A stretch of DNA of 64,000 bases from Margaritifera margaritifera (GCA_029931535.1 JAQPZY010001664.1:4804501-4868500); one strand, 5' to 3'; numbered from the stretch's first letter, positions 35,101 to 43,248 are shown. The notes: a model not told the origin generated them from the sequence alone. Numbers and translations are program-made.

Positions 35101-36423
35101 TATCAGCACATCATGTGTTGACAGGTCTGGCTCTATGCTCTTGGCTTTTTCTCATTTGGATAAATAATGTAGACTTTGATCTATGAGTACATAATATTAT
35201 GGCAGATCTGGGTCTGTGCTGTTGGCATATTCTCATTTTGGATAAATAATGTAGACTTTGATCTATGAGCACATAATATGATGGCAGATCTGGGTCTATG
35301 CTGTTGGCTTTTTATCTTACTTCAGATAAACAGTGTAGATCCAGATCTATCAACACATCATGTGATGTCAGCTGTGGGTCAATGTTATTTGTACTTGGAT
35401 ACACATTATATGGATAAATGTGGTAAACTTTTCTTTCCATACATCTTTTTATTTTTCTGGACATGTTGTTGTTTATGACTGTTCTTGAATTAATTTTTTT
35501 ATTCCTTCTTATCTCTCATCAGATCGTGAAGGCAGCGCTGGAGCTCCAAAGTCTGGTGGGAAGCGTGGACGTCGACGTCCAGCACTTGATGAAACAGAAG
35601 AAGAATCATTCCAACCGAAGCAGCGGGAAATTGGTAGGTCATCTTGAAACTATTATCGAAATTTACCATGTTTCAAGTTACACACTTTGAATGAAAGAAA
35701 TATGGATTATGACTAGGGTGAAACTTTTCATCAGTATATTGATGTATCAGTATTTTTGTACTGTTGATACAAATACCAGTAATGTTGCTATAATATTGAT
35801 AAAATAAGATATTTCCAGAAAGAAACATTTCACTACTTTGGCATGAGATTATCTTAAATACATCATAATGACCTATTTTTACTGTAAAAGAATCTTTTTA
35901 ATTTAAAATAATCATTGACAGTAACATAAATTAAATGATGTGTTAAATACATATATTGTGTAATGCCACATATTAAAGTTAAGATTCATATCAGTATTCA
36001 TCATGGGTTTTGCCTTTTGATATGTATCAATACATGGCAAGGGTGTATTGTTTCAGGCATAATTCTGACTTTGGCTTATTGCAAATCAACTATGGTTTAT
36101 TGCAAACCTCTATTGCCTTTGCACAGCTCTGTGACATCAGATGACATTGCAGAGTGTGATGCTACAGTGTGGAGTATAACTTAAATAAAATTCACTGACA
36201 AAACAAAAAGTTTAAATCATATGATGAAATGATGAAAAATGATGTAAAATGTTATGTGAAAAATAGAACTCTGTCTAAACTGCCATGCATTTATTTTATA
36301 GATGCTTCCTACTCAGACCCACTTGGGCCACAGATGGAGAGACCAAAGACAGCAGCAAAGCGAAGAGATGTGGAGGATGATTTTGCTGATGAGGAACTCG
36401 GAGATGATCTTTTACCTGAATAG
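5057..36423 (+). CDS. IFT88, intraflagellar transport protein 88 (C-terminal 361 residues, 11 exons)
   Basis: IFT88 is a TPR subunit of the IFT-B complex. It is needed for anterograde transport and for building cilia and flagella. Exons: 5057-5126, 6249-6365, 10420-10528, 12906-12944, 13659-13770, 16681-16796, 23945-24063, 27995-28101, 30850-30913, 35523-35633, 36302-36423. Total is 1086 nt, exactly 362 codons with the TAG stop, and every phase joins. The protein reads as consecutive TPR-type helices (for example GDHEKAREFFREAL, GRLEDALDCFYKL, GDKSQAFQYYYD, FCEKAIHYFERAA), then a charged helix, a Gly/Arg-rich linker and an acidic end (DDFADEELGDDLLPE) that I recognise as the IFT88 C-terminus. 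The vertebrate protein is a little over 800 residues, so the N-terminal half is outside the window. Neighbour: a convergent F-BAR gene on the minus strand. Confidence 0.95.
5108..5826 (+). repeat. 37-bp minisatellite built from the exon end and 5' splice site
   Basis: About 19 units of roughly 37 bp (AGATATAACCCTGCAG, then GTAATGTTTTGTCC, then TATTGAC) start with the last bases of the exon itself and continue through the intron. At least eight units besides the authentic one keep CAGGTAATG, at 5201, 5274 and on to about 5781. Some carry CAAGTCATG or CATCTAATG variants that lose the GT. Use of a decoy would add 37-nt steps and meet an early TGA. Confidence 0.9.
5827..6248 (+). other. Remainder of IFT88 intron
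   Basis: Unique-looking AT-rich intron sequence. It ends in a pyrimidine-rich tract and TTTTTTTCAG just before the next exon. No other feature is seen. Confidence 0.8.
6249..6365 (+). CDS. IFT88 exon (TPR)
   Basis: It encodes (A)LVNKGNVVFVKGDHEKAREF and continues through FREALNNDSSCIEALYNL(G), one full TPR motif. Acceptor TTTTCAG, donor G|GTAAGC. Phase 1 in and phase 1 out. This is the most conserved IFT88 segment in the window. Confidence 0.95.
7440..8640. repeat. Degenerate tandem array, about 120-145 bp period
   Basis: The phrases GAATTTGACCAAATTTGACAG, GGCATGAAAACCTTTCA, GTACAAATGATGCC and GATATGGCCACCATTACTAAA recur in that order about nine times. The ACCAAATTT landmark falls near 7707, 7849, 7971, 8100, 8240, 8377 and 8521. 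Units are strongly diverged. Confidence 0.75.
9561..9845. repeat. 43-bp tandem repeat, about 6.5 copies
   Basis: The unit reads ATAAGTAGTATAAAAATTGA, then GGGCTTGACCATAGGGTACTAGA. Starts at 9561, 9604 and 9647 give an exact 43-bp step in the first units. Copies differ by a few substitutions. Confidence 0.85.
10420..10528 (+). CDS. IFT88 exon (TPR), followed by U12-type donor
   Basis: It encodes (G)LANKKIGRLEDALDCFYKL followed by HAILRNSPEVIYQIAD. Acceptor TTTTTCAG. The exon ends GCCGACAT and the downstream sequence is GTATCCTTT, a U12-class donor. Phase 2 out: AT plus A of the next exon gives Ile, so the protein continues ADI-HDQLEDTAQATEW, as expected for IFT88. Confidence 0.93.
10595..10720 (+). 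repeat. tRNA-derived SINE (second type)
   Basis: GGGGCCTTGATAGCACAGTGG resembles a tRNA 5' half with the A-box TAGCACAGTGG. CCTGGGTTTGATACC supplies a B-box near 10648-10660. The tail (GAAGTGCTTGGTACCACGGC) is not tRNA-like. The sequence differs from the minus-strand SINE family at 2933. Confidence 0.6.
11452..11478. repeat. (CT)n microsatellite
   Basis: About 13 CT dinucleotides in a row inside the U12-type intron. Confidence 0.95.
12634..12851. repeat. Twin-hairpin fold-back element, copy 3
   Basis: The left end TACCATATATACTCATAAG and right end GCGAGTATATACAGTA bracket both palindromes (AGGTCTGCCATC..ATCTGGGTCTATACAG and GATCTGCAGGCACATTATGC..GCAGATCAGG). The right end lies 35 bp before the U12 branch sequence of this intron. 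Confidence 0.8.
12906..12944 (+). CDS. IFT88 39-nt micro-exon
   Basis: It encodes (I)HDQLEDTAQATE(W), the helix linking two TPRs. The acceptor side is U12-type and the donor TG|GTGAGT is U2-type. Phase 2 in and phase 2 out. The small size is unusual beside neighbours of 64-122 nt. Confidence 0.92.
12945..13658 (+). other. IFT88 intron, 0.7 kb
   Basis: AT-rich, unique-looking intron sequence. The acceptor is TTATTTTCAG. No repeat or other feature was recognised. Confidence 0.85.
13659..13770 (+). CDS. IFT88 exon (TPR)
   Basis: It encodes (W)FMQLIGVAPTDTSVLARMG followed by ELYDNEGDKSQAFQYYYD. The block GELYD.EGDKSQAFQYYY is a strongly conserved IFT88 TPR. Donor GAT|GTAAGT, phase 0 out. Confidence 0.95.
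14272..14493. repeat. Twin-hairpin fold-back element, copy 4
   Basis: Ends TACCATATATACTTGC and GCAAGTATATATGGTA form a near-perfect terminal inverted repeat. Both internal hairpins are present: AGACCAAGATCTAC..GATCTGGGTCT, and AACAACATAGACCCTGATCT paired with AGATTAAGGTCTATGTTGTT. Confidence 0.85.
14471..14690. repeat. 52-bp tandem repeat seeded by the fold-back element's right end
   Basis: The unit TTAATAAGCAAGTATATATG, then GTACCTTATTTAGCATAATA and CTTCCACATGCC, is repeated about four times with almost no differences, starting at 14471 and 14523. The first 23 bases are the terminal inverted repeat of copy 4; the rest is flanking sequence. Near-identity points to recent expansion. Confidence 0.92.
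16681..16796 (+). CDS. IFT88 exon (TPR)
   Basis: It encodes SYRYFPSNIPVIEWLGAYYI followed by DSKFCEKAIHYFERAAIV(Q). The motif EWLGAYYID..FCEKAI.YFERA is diagnostic for IFT88. Donor CA|GTAAGT, phase 2 out. Confidence 0.95.
18350..19040. repeat. Degenerate tandem array, about 133-146 bp period
   Basis: Units carry CATATTAATGAGTTGATCTTG, ATCTGATTGGCTGAGCTTG, CTGGAGGCCATATTTCTGATC and TATGCTTATATCATCAAGAT. The GGAGGC landmark falls near 18425, 18558, 18703, 18849 and 18984. Same family as 2120-2900. Confidence 0.8.
20140..20440. repeat. Two more units of the GGCTGAGCTTG array family
   Basis: GAGGTGATCTTGCATGTGAT, TTGGCTGAGCTTATTACC and GGGCTTATATCATCAAGATC repeat twice about 145-150 bp apart. 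A 119-codon open frame on the minus strand here is a by-product of the repeat. Confidence 0.7.
20748..20854. repeat. (CATA)n microsatellite
   Basis: About 25 tetranucleotide units with one early CATAAATA interruption. Open frames on both strands here are artefacts. Confidence 0.97.
21130..21690. repeat. Degenerate tandem array, about 165-170 bp period
   Basis: Three units share AAGGTTTTGGTTAAG, TATATTTCTTAAACCCC..GATAGATTCTC, GGCATGAATCATT..GCTAAGACAATTCATT and CTTGCTTGCCCCTTTGA..TTAGGTCAAAGTCACAGT-like phrases. Confidence 0.65.
22780..23580. repeat. Degenerate tandem array, 142-152 bp period (GGTCAAAGGTCAAGG family)
   Basis: Each unit contains ACACAATAACTTGAGTTCT, CATCTACAGTTACCAAACTT, TGTGGATGGCTTGCACTTGG, GGTAAGGAAGAA and AAAAGGTCAAAGGTCAAGGT, then GTGACTGAAAGAAGAAAAATG. 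The ATAACTT landmark occurs at 22871, 23014, 23160, about 23312 and about 23454. The same family reappears at 29930-30580. Confidence 0.85.
23945..24063 (+). CDS. IFT88 exon (TPR)
   Basis: It encodes (Q)PSQVKWHLMIASCHRRSGN followed by YNHALDTYKYIHRKFPDNVE. The acceptor is AAATTTGCAG and the donor T|GTAAGT. It corresponds to the QP.QVKW.LM.ASC.RRSGNY..ALDTYK block of IFT88. Confidence 0.95.
24064..27994 (+). other. IFT88 intron, about 3.9 kb
   Basis: 24064-26240 is AT-rich without a recognised feature. 26252-27540 is a large 59-bp minisatellite. The acceptor is CCTTTCATCAG. Confidence 0.8.
26252..27540. repeat. 59-bp minisatellite, about 21 copies, with dimeric higher-order pattern
   Basis: The unit reads AATTCATGGATATGTCTCTG, ATTGGGATGGGGTCCTG, TTTCCTACAAATTGGGCTTTT. 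The first units step exactly 59 bp. From 26252 to about 26700 units alternate strictly between GGGATCCTG (a BamHI site) and GGGGTCCTG, so the true repeating unit is a 118-bp dimer. Later units (27040-27540) are more diverged, with deletions of ATT and gains of T runs. Confidence 0.95.
27995..28101 (+). CDS. IFT88 exon (end of TPR region and charged helix)
   Basis: It encodes (C)LKFLVRICSDLGLKEAQDY followed by ANKLKKAEKAQELKEQ. The end is a Lys/Glu-rich helix as in other IFT88 proteins. Donor CAG|GTATAT, phase 0. Confidence 0.94.
28808..28999 (-). repeat. Full-length tRNA-derived SINE, minus strand
   Basis: On the minus strand it reads AGCTGTGGTGGCTCAGTGGA (A-box), then a degenerate B-box (GCTTCAATTCCCTCC), a body with GTCCTTGGGCAAGACTCTTTAC, and TGCTGTGCCATAAAACATCAC near its end. 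The tRNA head plus central body recurs at 42950-43131, which defines the family. Confidence 0.8.
29157..29235. repeat. Fragment of ACCGACCCACGGGAAGCTAC SINE-like family
   Basis: AACCACCGACCCATGGGAAGCTACTGGC..GAGCTTTCTCACATACCCACATTGG is nearly identical to a segment at 47430-47490. It is part of a dispersed element, not coding sequence. Confidence 0.75.
29930..30580. repeat. Second block of the GGTCAAAGGTCAAGG tandem array
   Basis: Four to five units with CAATAACTTGAGTTCTCCATC, ACCAAACTTTGTGGATGACTTGCAC and TCAAAGGTCAAGGTCACTG, spaced about 137-146 bp, with one short unit near 30300. Same family as 22780-23580. Confidence 0.85.
30850..30913 (+). CDS. IFT88 exon (Gly/Arg-rich linker, first part)
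   Basis: It encodes RTSSGTRRGSGRGRREGSAG followed by S(G). Acceptor AATTTCAG, donor G|GTATGT, phase 0 in and 1 out. It matches the position of the low-complexity basic linker between the TPR region and C-terminus of IFT88. Sequence conservation is weak, but phases fit on both sides. Confidence 0.85.
32322..32540. repeat. Twin-hairpin fold-back element, copy 5 (with a fragment at 32196-32270)
   Basis: Ends CTATACTTACTTATATAAAG and TATAAGCAAGTATATG flank both palindromes. Just upstream, 32196-32270 repeats the left third (CTATACTTACATGTATAAAG..ATAGACTCAGATCTGCTGTC), so the site received two partial insertions or a local duplication. Confidence 0.8.
33993..34206. repeat. Twin-hairpin fold-back element, copy 6
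   Basis: The terminal inverted repeats are TACTGTATATACTCGTGTAT and ATACACAGTATATATGGTA. Both hairpins are well preserved: the second runs from ACAAACAACATAGACCCTAA to TTAGGGCCTATGTTGTTTG around GCGCATTATGCG. Confidence 0.85.
34590..35400. repeat. 84-bp tandem array related to the fold-back element
   Basis: About nine units, each with CAGATCTGGGTCTATGCTGT, TTTTTCTCTTATTTCAAATA, AACTTTGTGGATCCAGATCT and AGCAACACATCATGTGATGG. The first units step 84 bp. The AGATCT..CACATCATGTGATGGCAGATCTGGGTCTATG core is the same hairpin design as the fold-back element, so this array probably grew from one hairpin. Long ORFs here are by-products, because 84 is a multiple of 3. Confidence 0.88.
35523..35633 (+). 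CDS. IFT88 exon (basic linker, second part)
   Basis: It encodes (D)REGSAGAPKSGGKRGRRRP followed by ALDETEEESFQPKQREI. Acceptor CTCTCATCAG, donor G|GTAGGT. A basic Gly/Arg stretch passes into an acidic one. The EI at the end joins the next exon as EIDASYSDPLGP, matching the IFT88 pattern. Confidence 0.9.
35634..36301 (+). other. Last IFT88 intron, 0.67 kb
   Basis: AT-rich unique sequence with acceptor TTTATTTTATAG. No repeat was recognised. Confidence 0.85.
36302..36423 (+). CDS. IFT88 terminal exon with stop codon
   Basis: It encodes (D)ASYSDPLGPQMERPKTAAKR followed by RDVEDDFADEELGDDLLPE and TAG at 36421-36423. The DPLGP.MERPKTAAKR block and the acidic ADEELGDDLLPE end are hallmark IFT88 C-terminal sequence. 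Confidence 0.97.
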
Positions 36424-36800
36424 ATGACTCTGTTTCCTGCTCTTTGTTGCTATTTCTGTGATAAAATTAAGCTGAATTCAAAAAGTGCATAAACTGCAAC
36501 AGTTTTCTCAATATCCAATTAGGAAGGAAAATGTAGAAATAAATTAAAAGGAAAACTAGGTCTTGCAAAGATTAATTATTTAAAAGTAATTCAGATTATC
36601 TATCATAACATGGTGTTTTGTCATTTCGTACATGTTTTGGAATTTTAAAATGCGGGTGTTCATGATAATGCAGAAATTCTAAGTGGCCATCTTTATTTTG
36701 ACATGAGACTATTTGAGTTTTGAGTTAGCTCCCTTTTCCACTTTTTGAACCTTACACATCACAAAAAAGGTGTTGCAATAAAAGCATGCAAAAAAAAGAA
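36424..36800 (+). terminator. IFT88 3' UTR and candidate poly(A) signals
   Basis: AATAAA hexamers occur at 36538-36543 and 36777-36782, 115 and 354 bases after the stop. The second is followed by an A-rich stretch. Which is used cannot be told from sequence. Confidence 0.6.
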
Positions 36801-36939
36801 GAAAAGAAATGTGTTCATGGAACTTGAAAGCCCAACCAAATTGATCTAAGTTCAGAACTTAAGTAGATGAACAGAAGTACAAGGTTTACATTATATATGC
36901 CCTTCAAAATTTTTTTATGAGGCTTAATTATGTCTCCTC

Positions 36940-37560
36940 CCTCCCCCCCCCCAAAGGATGAATACATTTTGGTTTTGTGCTGTCTATCCATATGCCACAG
37001 TTGTCATGTAAGCAAGATATATCAAAATCTTTTGAGCCAAACCAGACTAAATTTGATATTTAGATGCCTTGAAATTGAGTGAGTCCCAGGACCTGATTAG
37101 GCTCTGATGACTTGGACATTTTCATGGTCACAGATGGACATTTTGTTTGTGTGTGTTGCCCCAAGGGGAGAGGCTCATACTGACTTTGTAAGCAAGATAT
37201 CTAAAATAAACTTGAACCAAACCAGGCCTACTTTGTTACTTGGATACCTTGAGAAAAGTCCTCAAGACCTGATTAGGTTGTGGTGACCTTATTTTTAAGG
37301 TCATATAAGGATAGCTTGTGTTTAGCAAAGGAATCAACTTGTACACATATAAAGTACAACACTTGAAAGTTAGATATCTGTATGGTTTGACAAAACTGGT
37401 TCAAATTTGATATGCAAATGGTTTAGAGGAGTTCCAGAAACTGATTATCTTTTCATGGCCTTGAGAAAATTTTCAAGGTTACAGGATGACATTCTGTATT
37501 AAATTGGGGTTTATGCATCATGGGTTGGTGACCGAGGCCTGCTTAGCATTTAAGCAAGAT
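36940..37560. repeat. Degenerate tandem array, about 170-bp period
   Basis: Three to four units share GTAAGCAAGATATCT, AACCAAACCAGACTAAATTTG, CTTGAGTGAGTCCCAGGACC, TGATTAGG and TTTTCAAGGTCACA. Confidence 0.65.
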
Positions 37561-39149
37561 ATCTCAATTCCTCCACCTAATCTCAGTGAAACTTTTTCTA
37601 ACAGACACTTCTCTATAAAAGACACTTGCTTCTAAATGACAACACTTCTGGGTCCCTTATCTATACTCCTGTTAAACCTCTATATAAACAACACCTGCCC
37701 ATAAAGGACAAATATAAGTGGTTCCTTGTATGTCCTTTGTATACATCTTTCATTGTAATTAGTATTGCTCCTTTGACAATGTTATCAACATCAAAAAATA
37801 ACATAATTTGTCATCACAAATCGTTTCCAGGAACTTATACACAAGTGAACATCCACCACTTTGCACAAAATATCAACTAGTGACTTTATCTGTTTAAGGT
37901 CACCAGAACCAGCATAGGTTTGGTCCAATGATACAAGAAATATCTTTGTCACATGATGAATTTCACTTTCAGGCACAAAATGCTGCCGTTTAAGCTTACA
38001 AATTAGGGATTTTCCTGATCATACTCCCAGCAGAATTTAATTTTGTGCACCTTGCCACATGGTTCTTTTCATTCTGATGAGTACCAGTGTCACAGAATGA
38101 CATTAATTGTCATGTGGGTAGGCAACATATGTCTTTGCTTTCAAAACAAATCCCTTTTGGTAAAGTGCATTGTTATGTTCTTCCCTTTAAATTGGAGATG
38201 AAAATATAGCAACACTATCCATTCATCAGTACATTTCTTTGTAATTGGGACTAATATACATGAGAAAAATTTGTATCAAGTTTTTTGTCATGTACCTTAT
38301 CCATATGAGTGTTAGGACAAAACTTGTTGATAAAGGGGGTTAGGTTTTGAGTGGTTTACAAGTTTATAACTAATAAAGCTAAAACAGGGCAGATGGAATT
38401 TGGGATCATTTATCCTTTTGTTGACTTCATGTGCTAGACTCAAAAGATAGAGCCACATCAGATGTGTTTGTTGGGATAGGTTACCTTACTGGTCAAAAAC
38501 ATCTTTACAGATATCTAGGGTACATTAGAATGGATTTCCATTGAATTTGGAGCATAAACTCTCATGTCACAGAACATTTGTTTTATACAGGAATGGGTCT
38601 ACCTTGTTAAAATGCAGCCTATTGATGTTAGATGTTTAAAAACTTCAACCCTTTTTGGGTCCCATCTGATCTTCCTTACATTGCCTACTTAATTTCTGTG
38701 GCTAATTTATTCAGCAAGAAATCTGAAATAATGGAAGAGGTTGGTGGCACATTTGATAGAAATGGTTCGTGTTACAGCTTTTATGCCTTTATTGTTGTAT
38801 TTATTACATTTTTGCATGGTAAAAATAGTAAAATTCTAATTGAGTCTGTTTTCCTTTCAAACTATAGTTATACCTAAATCTTAATTTTACTGGCCCTATT
38901 CTGATTGTATGCTGACCAAATTTTAGTGTTGTATGAATTTTATGAAACATTTTAAATAGTTTTGTACAAACTAGAGAGCCATGAAAAAAAAAAAAAAAAA
39001 AAAAATGTTAGCATTCTTCACACCATTCAGACTGGGGCAGATATGTTAAGAACACTGTGTGATGTTTTGTGGTTATTTTTTTTCCTCAGTATATTCTCAG
39101 TTTTCTTTTTTAGCTCACCAGGACTAAGTGCAGAAAAGCTTATGCTATA

Positions 39150-40150
39150 CACTTTGTTGTCAGTATCAGCATTCGCAAAAGTAAATGTACACCTTTTATG
39201 TTTAAGTCAGTATCAGCATTGGCATAAGTAAATGTACACCTTTTATGATTAAGTCAGTATCAGCATTGGCATAAGTAAATGTTCACCTTTTATGATTAAG
39301 TCAGTATCTGATCTATTGCCTCTATTGTTACGAAAGGTTATTTGTACATGCAGTCTGAGGTGTCGTACATAAAAATACTAAAAGTAGTTCACTCAGACCT
39401 TTGTTTCATGCCTCATTGACCATGTATACTTTCTGTATATAGGTCAGTTTCTAGGACACTGTTGCTTGTATAGTCATGAAACTTAATCTCTGCATATATC
39501 CTGAAGAGTACATCACACTTTCACACTCCAGTGATCATGTACACCTTTAGAACTTGACTTTTAATCAGTGCCACATAGCCAGTTTTTTTTGCTGATGTGG
39601 TTTTTATCATGTACATGCATACATATATTCTTGTACACTTTTTTACAGTCAAGTTAGTTTCTTGATCCTTGTACAGTCATGAAAATAGATCTGTGCATGC
39701 ATTCTCAGAAGTACTACACCACCATATAAAAAGTAGGTCACTGTGACCTACTTTTCACATTACAGTGATGTACTTTTTTCATTTAGGTCAGTTTCTGGGA
39801 CACTTGTACAGTTAGCATGAAACTATATCTCTGCATGGATGCTGAGGATTACTAGACCACAATACCAAAAGTAGTTCACAGTGACCTAACTTTCATGCTC
39901 CAATGATCTTATTCATATTTCTTGTTTAGATGGGTGTCTCTGACACTTTTGCTTGTATAGTTATGATATTGGATATGTGCATGCATCCTTAGGGGTATTA
40001 CACTGTGATATCATAATTATGTCACCATGTAATACTGTTTACACTTCAGTGATCAGTGACTATATTTACCTTTGATGTTTAGGTCAGTTTCTTTGACCTG
40101 TAGCTTCTACAGTCATCAGACTGGACATGAGCATATGTCCCAAGAAGTAC
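39150..40150. repeat. Degenerate tandem array, about 135-155 bp typical period
   Basis: Units carry AGGTCAGTTTCTGGGACAC, TTGTACAGTCATGAAACT, CTGCATGCATCCTGAAGAGTA, CACCATATCAAAAGTAGTTCA and CTCCAGTGATCATGTACACC. Landmarks are near 39441, 39651, 39785, 39928 and 40081. A shorter 60-bp repeat (TCAGTATCAGCATTGGCATAAG) sits at its left edge. Confidence 0.75.
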
Positions 40151-41219
40151 AGCATCACCATATCAAAGAAAAGAAGTATGACCTACATCAACCACTTGGT
40201 TTGTCTTCATCATCAATCAGTATTGATCATCTTGAGTATTAACAAATACCAGACTCTTATGTCTGAATAAATATTTGCAGATTAGTTTTGCTGTCATTTG
40301 TCTCTTACTTTTGCCAGTCAGGATTCGTGAATTGCACAAATGGTAATTCTGCTAAAAAGGATGAGTTTTCATACTTGTATGTAACAGTTTATCTTGATTT
40401 GTTTTATGGTTTGACTGTGTCGAGTTACATTTCAGTACTATAGCTAGCTAAAACTGTAGGGATTCTCCCTCTCTGCTGTTCTTACCCTTTCCACAATCTC
40501 TCATCCGATCACTACAGTTCAAAAAAAGTACCCCTATCATATAAGATGCCCTACTTTTGGCCTACCCTTCTGTAAAACATTTCTTAGCTGGAGCACTGCA
40601 TTTATTCTGTGGCCTTGTAGCAAGCACTTAAATCAGGGTCTGATTGTTAACTTTTAGCAACTTTGTTATGTAGTTAAATATCTCAAACACTTGCATGGTT
40701 AACTCTTTTTTAAGATAAATCATTAAATTTCACTGATAAAAAACAATTCTGTAGCATAGATGTGTCTTATGCTGTTGTTGGATATATGTTTCAAATGGTA
40801 CATTCCATTTATTCTTTAAGAAATTCATTTATCTTGCATAAAATCTGTTATTTATCTTGCATAAAATATGTCATTGCACTTATCATTTGGAAACATTTTT
40901 TTTTAAAAAACTAATATTTTGTATATGAATCTGTTACATGTATGTGGTCTTGTTATGTACAGTGATAAATATATTGTAAACTAATTTCCAATTTGACTAG
41001 ATATTTTAAAAAAAATATTAAACTATTTATACACTGTGATGGGATTCTATTTTTCACCCCCACTTTCAAAGAGCTTTTTTAGAATTTTTGAACCCTGCTT
41101 ACTACCATGAAGAGATCTTGAAACCATAAATTGAACTATGACATTTTGGAAAGCACTGTTGAATTACTGAACAGACATGGAAATTGACAATGTGTCTTGG
41201 CTTTGTCTCCAAGGACATT

Positions 41220-42860
41220 CATGTAACAGAGCAGAAAGGGGCTAAAAGTAAGATTGATCAATGAATTTGGTCTTGACATATGACCTTGGCTATGGCACAT
41301 GAAATGTCATCAGGTTGAAAAACATGTACCAAGTTTCGTCTCTGCACCTCAAGAAGCTTGCAAATTATAAAACATAAACAACAAAATTTTAATATTAGCA
41401 TGTGGCTTTGACCATGAAGACTATACCCCAAATGTGGTATGTGGCACATCTTCTGGGTATGATATATAAATATACCAAGTTCCATCCATTTATCTCAGAC
41501 AGCTTTAAAATTATAGAGCCAGAAGGAAAGGAAAGTGTTGTGGAAAACTTGGATATATTTTTCACCCATGACCATAAAGATATGACCCCCAAACATTGTA
41601 TGCAGTATACCTTCTAATGATTTCTCTAGGTTACCAAATTTCAGCCATTTAACTTCAACAGCTCTTAAATTATTGAGCAGAAATAAAGTGTGACGGAAAA
41701 TGATAAATATTGACATGCAATCTTGTCCTTGCAGACAGTACCCATGTGTGGAACGTGACTGTTACGGAATTATGTATCATTTCTTTTAAATAATGCTATA
41801 GTTTTATTAGTTTATAACCTCTGCATTATAGTCTAATAGGTGTCGTTTTGCAGAGTAAACATATACGGTAATTTCAATGTGACCCAGTACATTGGTCCTG
41901 GGAAAATCAATATTATCATTTGAAGCATTAGTCATGTCACATGATTCAGTGCATGGGGTTTGCACTTCTGACCTGACCTGGATTTTGCAATTCAGGAATG
42001 ATTCATTTTGTTGACCAGAAGTTAGATAGTAAGATCGTAATACTGACTTGTTATTCTGAGACGGAATAAGAAATGGGTTTTATTTGTATTTCAGTGATGC
42101 AGTACAGAAACTATAAAATGAGATGTAAGTGCAGCGTTCGTCATTCTACATAGTTTCGTCAGCTTGAGAGGTCTTTAACGAAATTGGTTCTTTGTATGTG
42201 ATATTATGCTTCAGAGTTATTATTATACAGTACATTTTGGATTTAGTACTGCTAGTTCAGAAATATTTTCCCGACATTACATTTTTGGGATTAACTACTG
42301 ATATTTAAGAATTATTCAGCTCTGCTGGAATTATAGGAAACATCTCTAGAACTTGTGTGATATTCTATATTCACAAGGATTACTTGGAATTAATAACACC
42401 TGGATATAACTGATTCATCAGCCCAGTGGTGGTTTCATTCGCAATATTCTCCATTCGGAATAATTTTGATTAACTTCCGGATCAGTGAATATTAGAACAG
42501 TTTAGGACTTTTAAGGATATTCTATACTGTAAGTTATTTTTAATTCTTTCACTTTGATTGTTTTTTGAAATATTTTTCTATTTTAGGAAATTAAATATTT
42601 GTGTTTTAAATCTTGAAAGCTTGTTTGAATCTTTTCTTTCGTTACATTTACCCCTAGTCGTAAAATGACACACCTAGTGATGACATATAATATACTAAGT
42701 TTTACCTGTTTGTCGCATGTGTGGAATGGGACACACCTAGTGATGAGAGAAAGTGATGGAAAATGTTAAACATTGTGACCTTGACCTTGAAGATAGGAAC
42801 CCATATGTGATGCATGACACGCCTTCTTTTGATATTTATGTATTATTTGTTTATCACAAA
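41220..42860. repeat. Degenerate tandem array interrupted by a solo LTR
   Basis: Units contain GACCTTGACCATGAAGATATGA, ATGTGGTATGTGGCACATCTTCT, ACCAAGTTCCATCCATTTA and AAAGTGTGACGGAAAATG. They run 41220-41755 and resume at 42666-42860. The LTR at 41760-42665 is inserted between them. Confidence 0.75.
41760..42665 (+). mobile_element. Solo LTR A of a retrotransposon
   Basis: It begins TGTTACGGAATTATG and ends TAGTCGTAAAA (an original TAACA end with one change). Identical 4-bp direct repeats TGAC flank it at 41756-41759 and 42666-42669. Inside are a TATA-like CTATAAAATG at 42111 and A/T-rich 3' sequence. No internal gag/pol sequence is adjacent. It is homologous along its length to LTR B in opposite orientation. 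Confidence 0.85.
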
Positions 42861-42949
42861 GAACTTTAGTTATATAGTGGAAATTAAAAAGTGACAGATG
42901 GACAGGAGGAAACCCATGCTCTTCATGAAAAGGCAGGGGATACATGTTT

Positions 42950-43131
42950 GGTTTGTTGTTTTATGGCACAGCAACATTTTCATGGTTGTATTGTGCTGAG
43001 GCAAATAGAGTAAAGTGCAGTGCAGAATAATACACCATGACAGCCAAACCAAGCTGATCAGATGTTGAGAATTAAACCCGCACCCATTTGGTCATGAGTC
43101 CAATGCCTAACCACTGAGCCAATGCAGCTAT
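42950..43131 (-). repeat. tRNA-derived SINE, minus strand
   Basis: On the minus strand the element starts AGCTGCATTGGCTCAGTGG, has a B-box-like GGGTTTAATTCTC and ends with TGCTGTGCCATAAAACAAC. It is the same family as 28808-28999 and sits between the two inverted LTRs. Confidence 0.8.
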
Positions 43132-43248
43132 TTACTGTGACATTTTCCACGACCATAAATATTCCCATAAATTGTAGCTACATGTATTGCATTTGGAATA
43201 TTTAAACAAGACTCACTTGTTGTAGATCTTAAATTCTGGTTAAACAAG

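Larger units (their letters stand above)
30914..35522 (+). other. IFT88 intron, about 4.6 kb
   Basis: It contains fold-back copies at 32196-32270 (fragment), 32322-32540 and 33993-34206 and an 84-bp array at 34590-35400. 30914-32190 and 32545-33990 show no recognised feature apart from two near-identical AATCCATGAATTTA..AAACCCAA blocks around 31430-31560. Confidence 0.8.
36801..41200. other. Intergenic region with degenerate arrays
   Basis: It contains a three-unit array at 36940-37560, a segment at 37590-37720 resembling a dispersed GACACTTCTCTATAAAAGAC repeat, and an array at 39150-40150. 37750-39100 and 40200-41200 show nothing recognisable. Poly(A) and (A)n tracts occur near 38983-39005. 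Confidence 0.7.
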
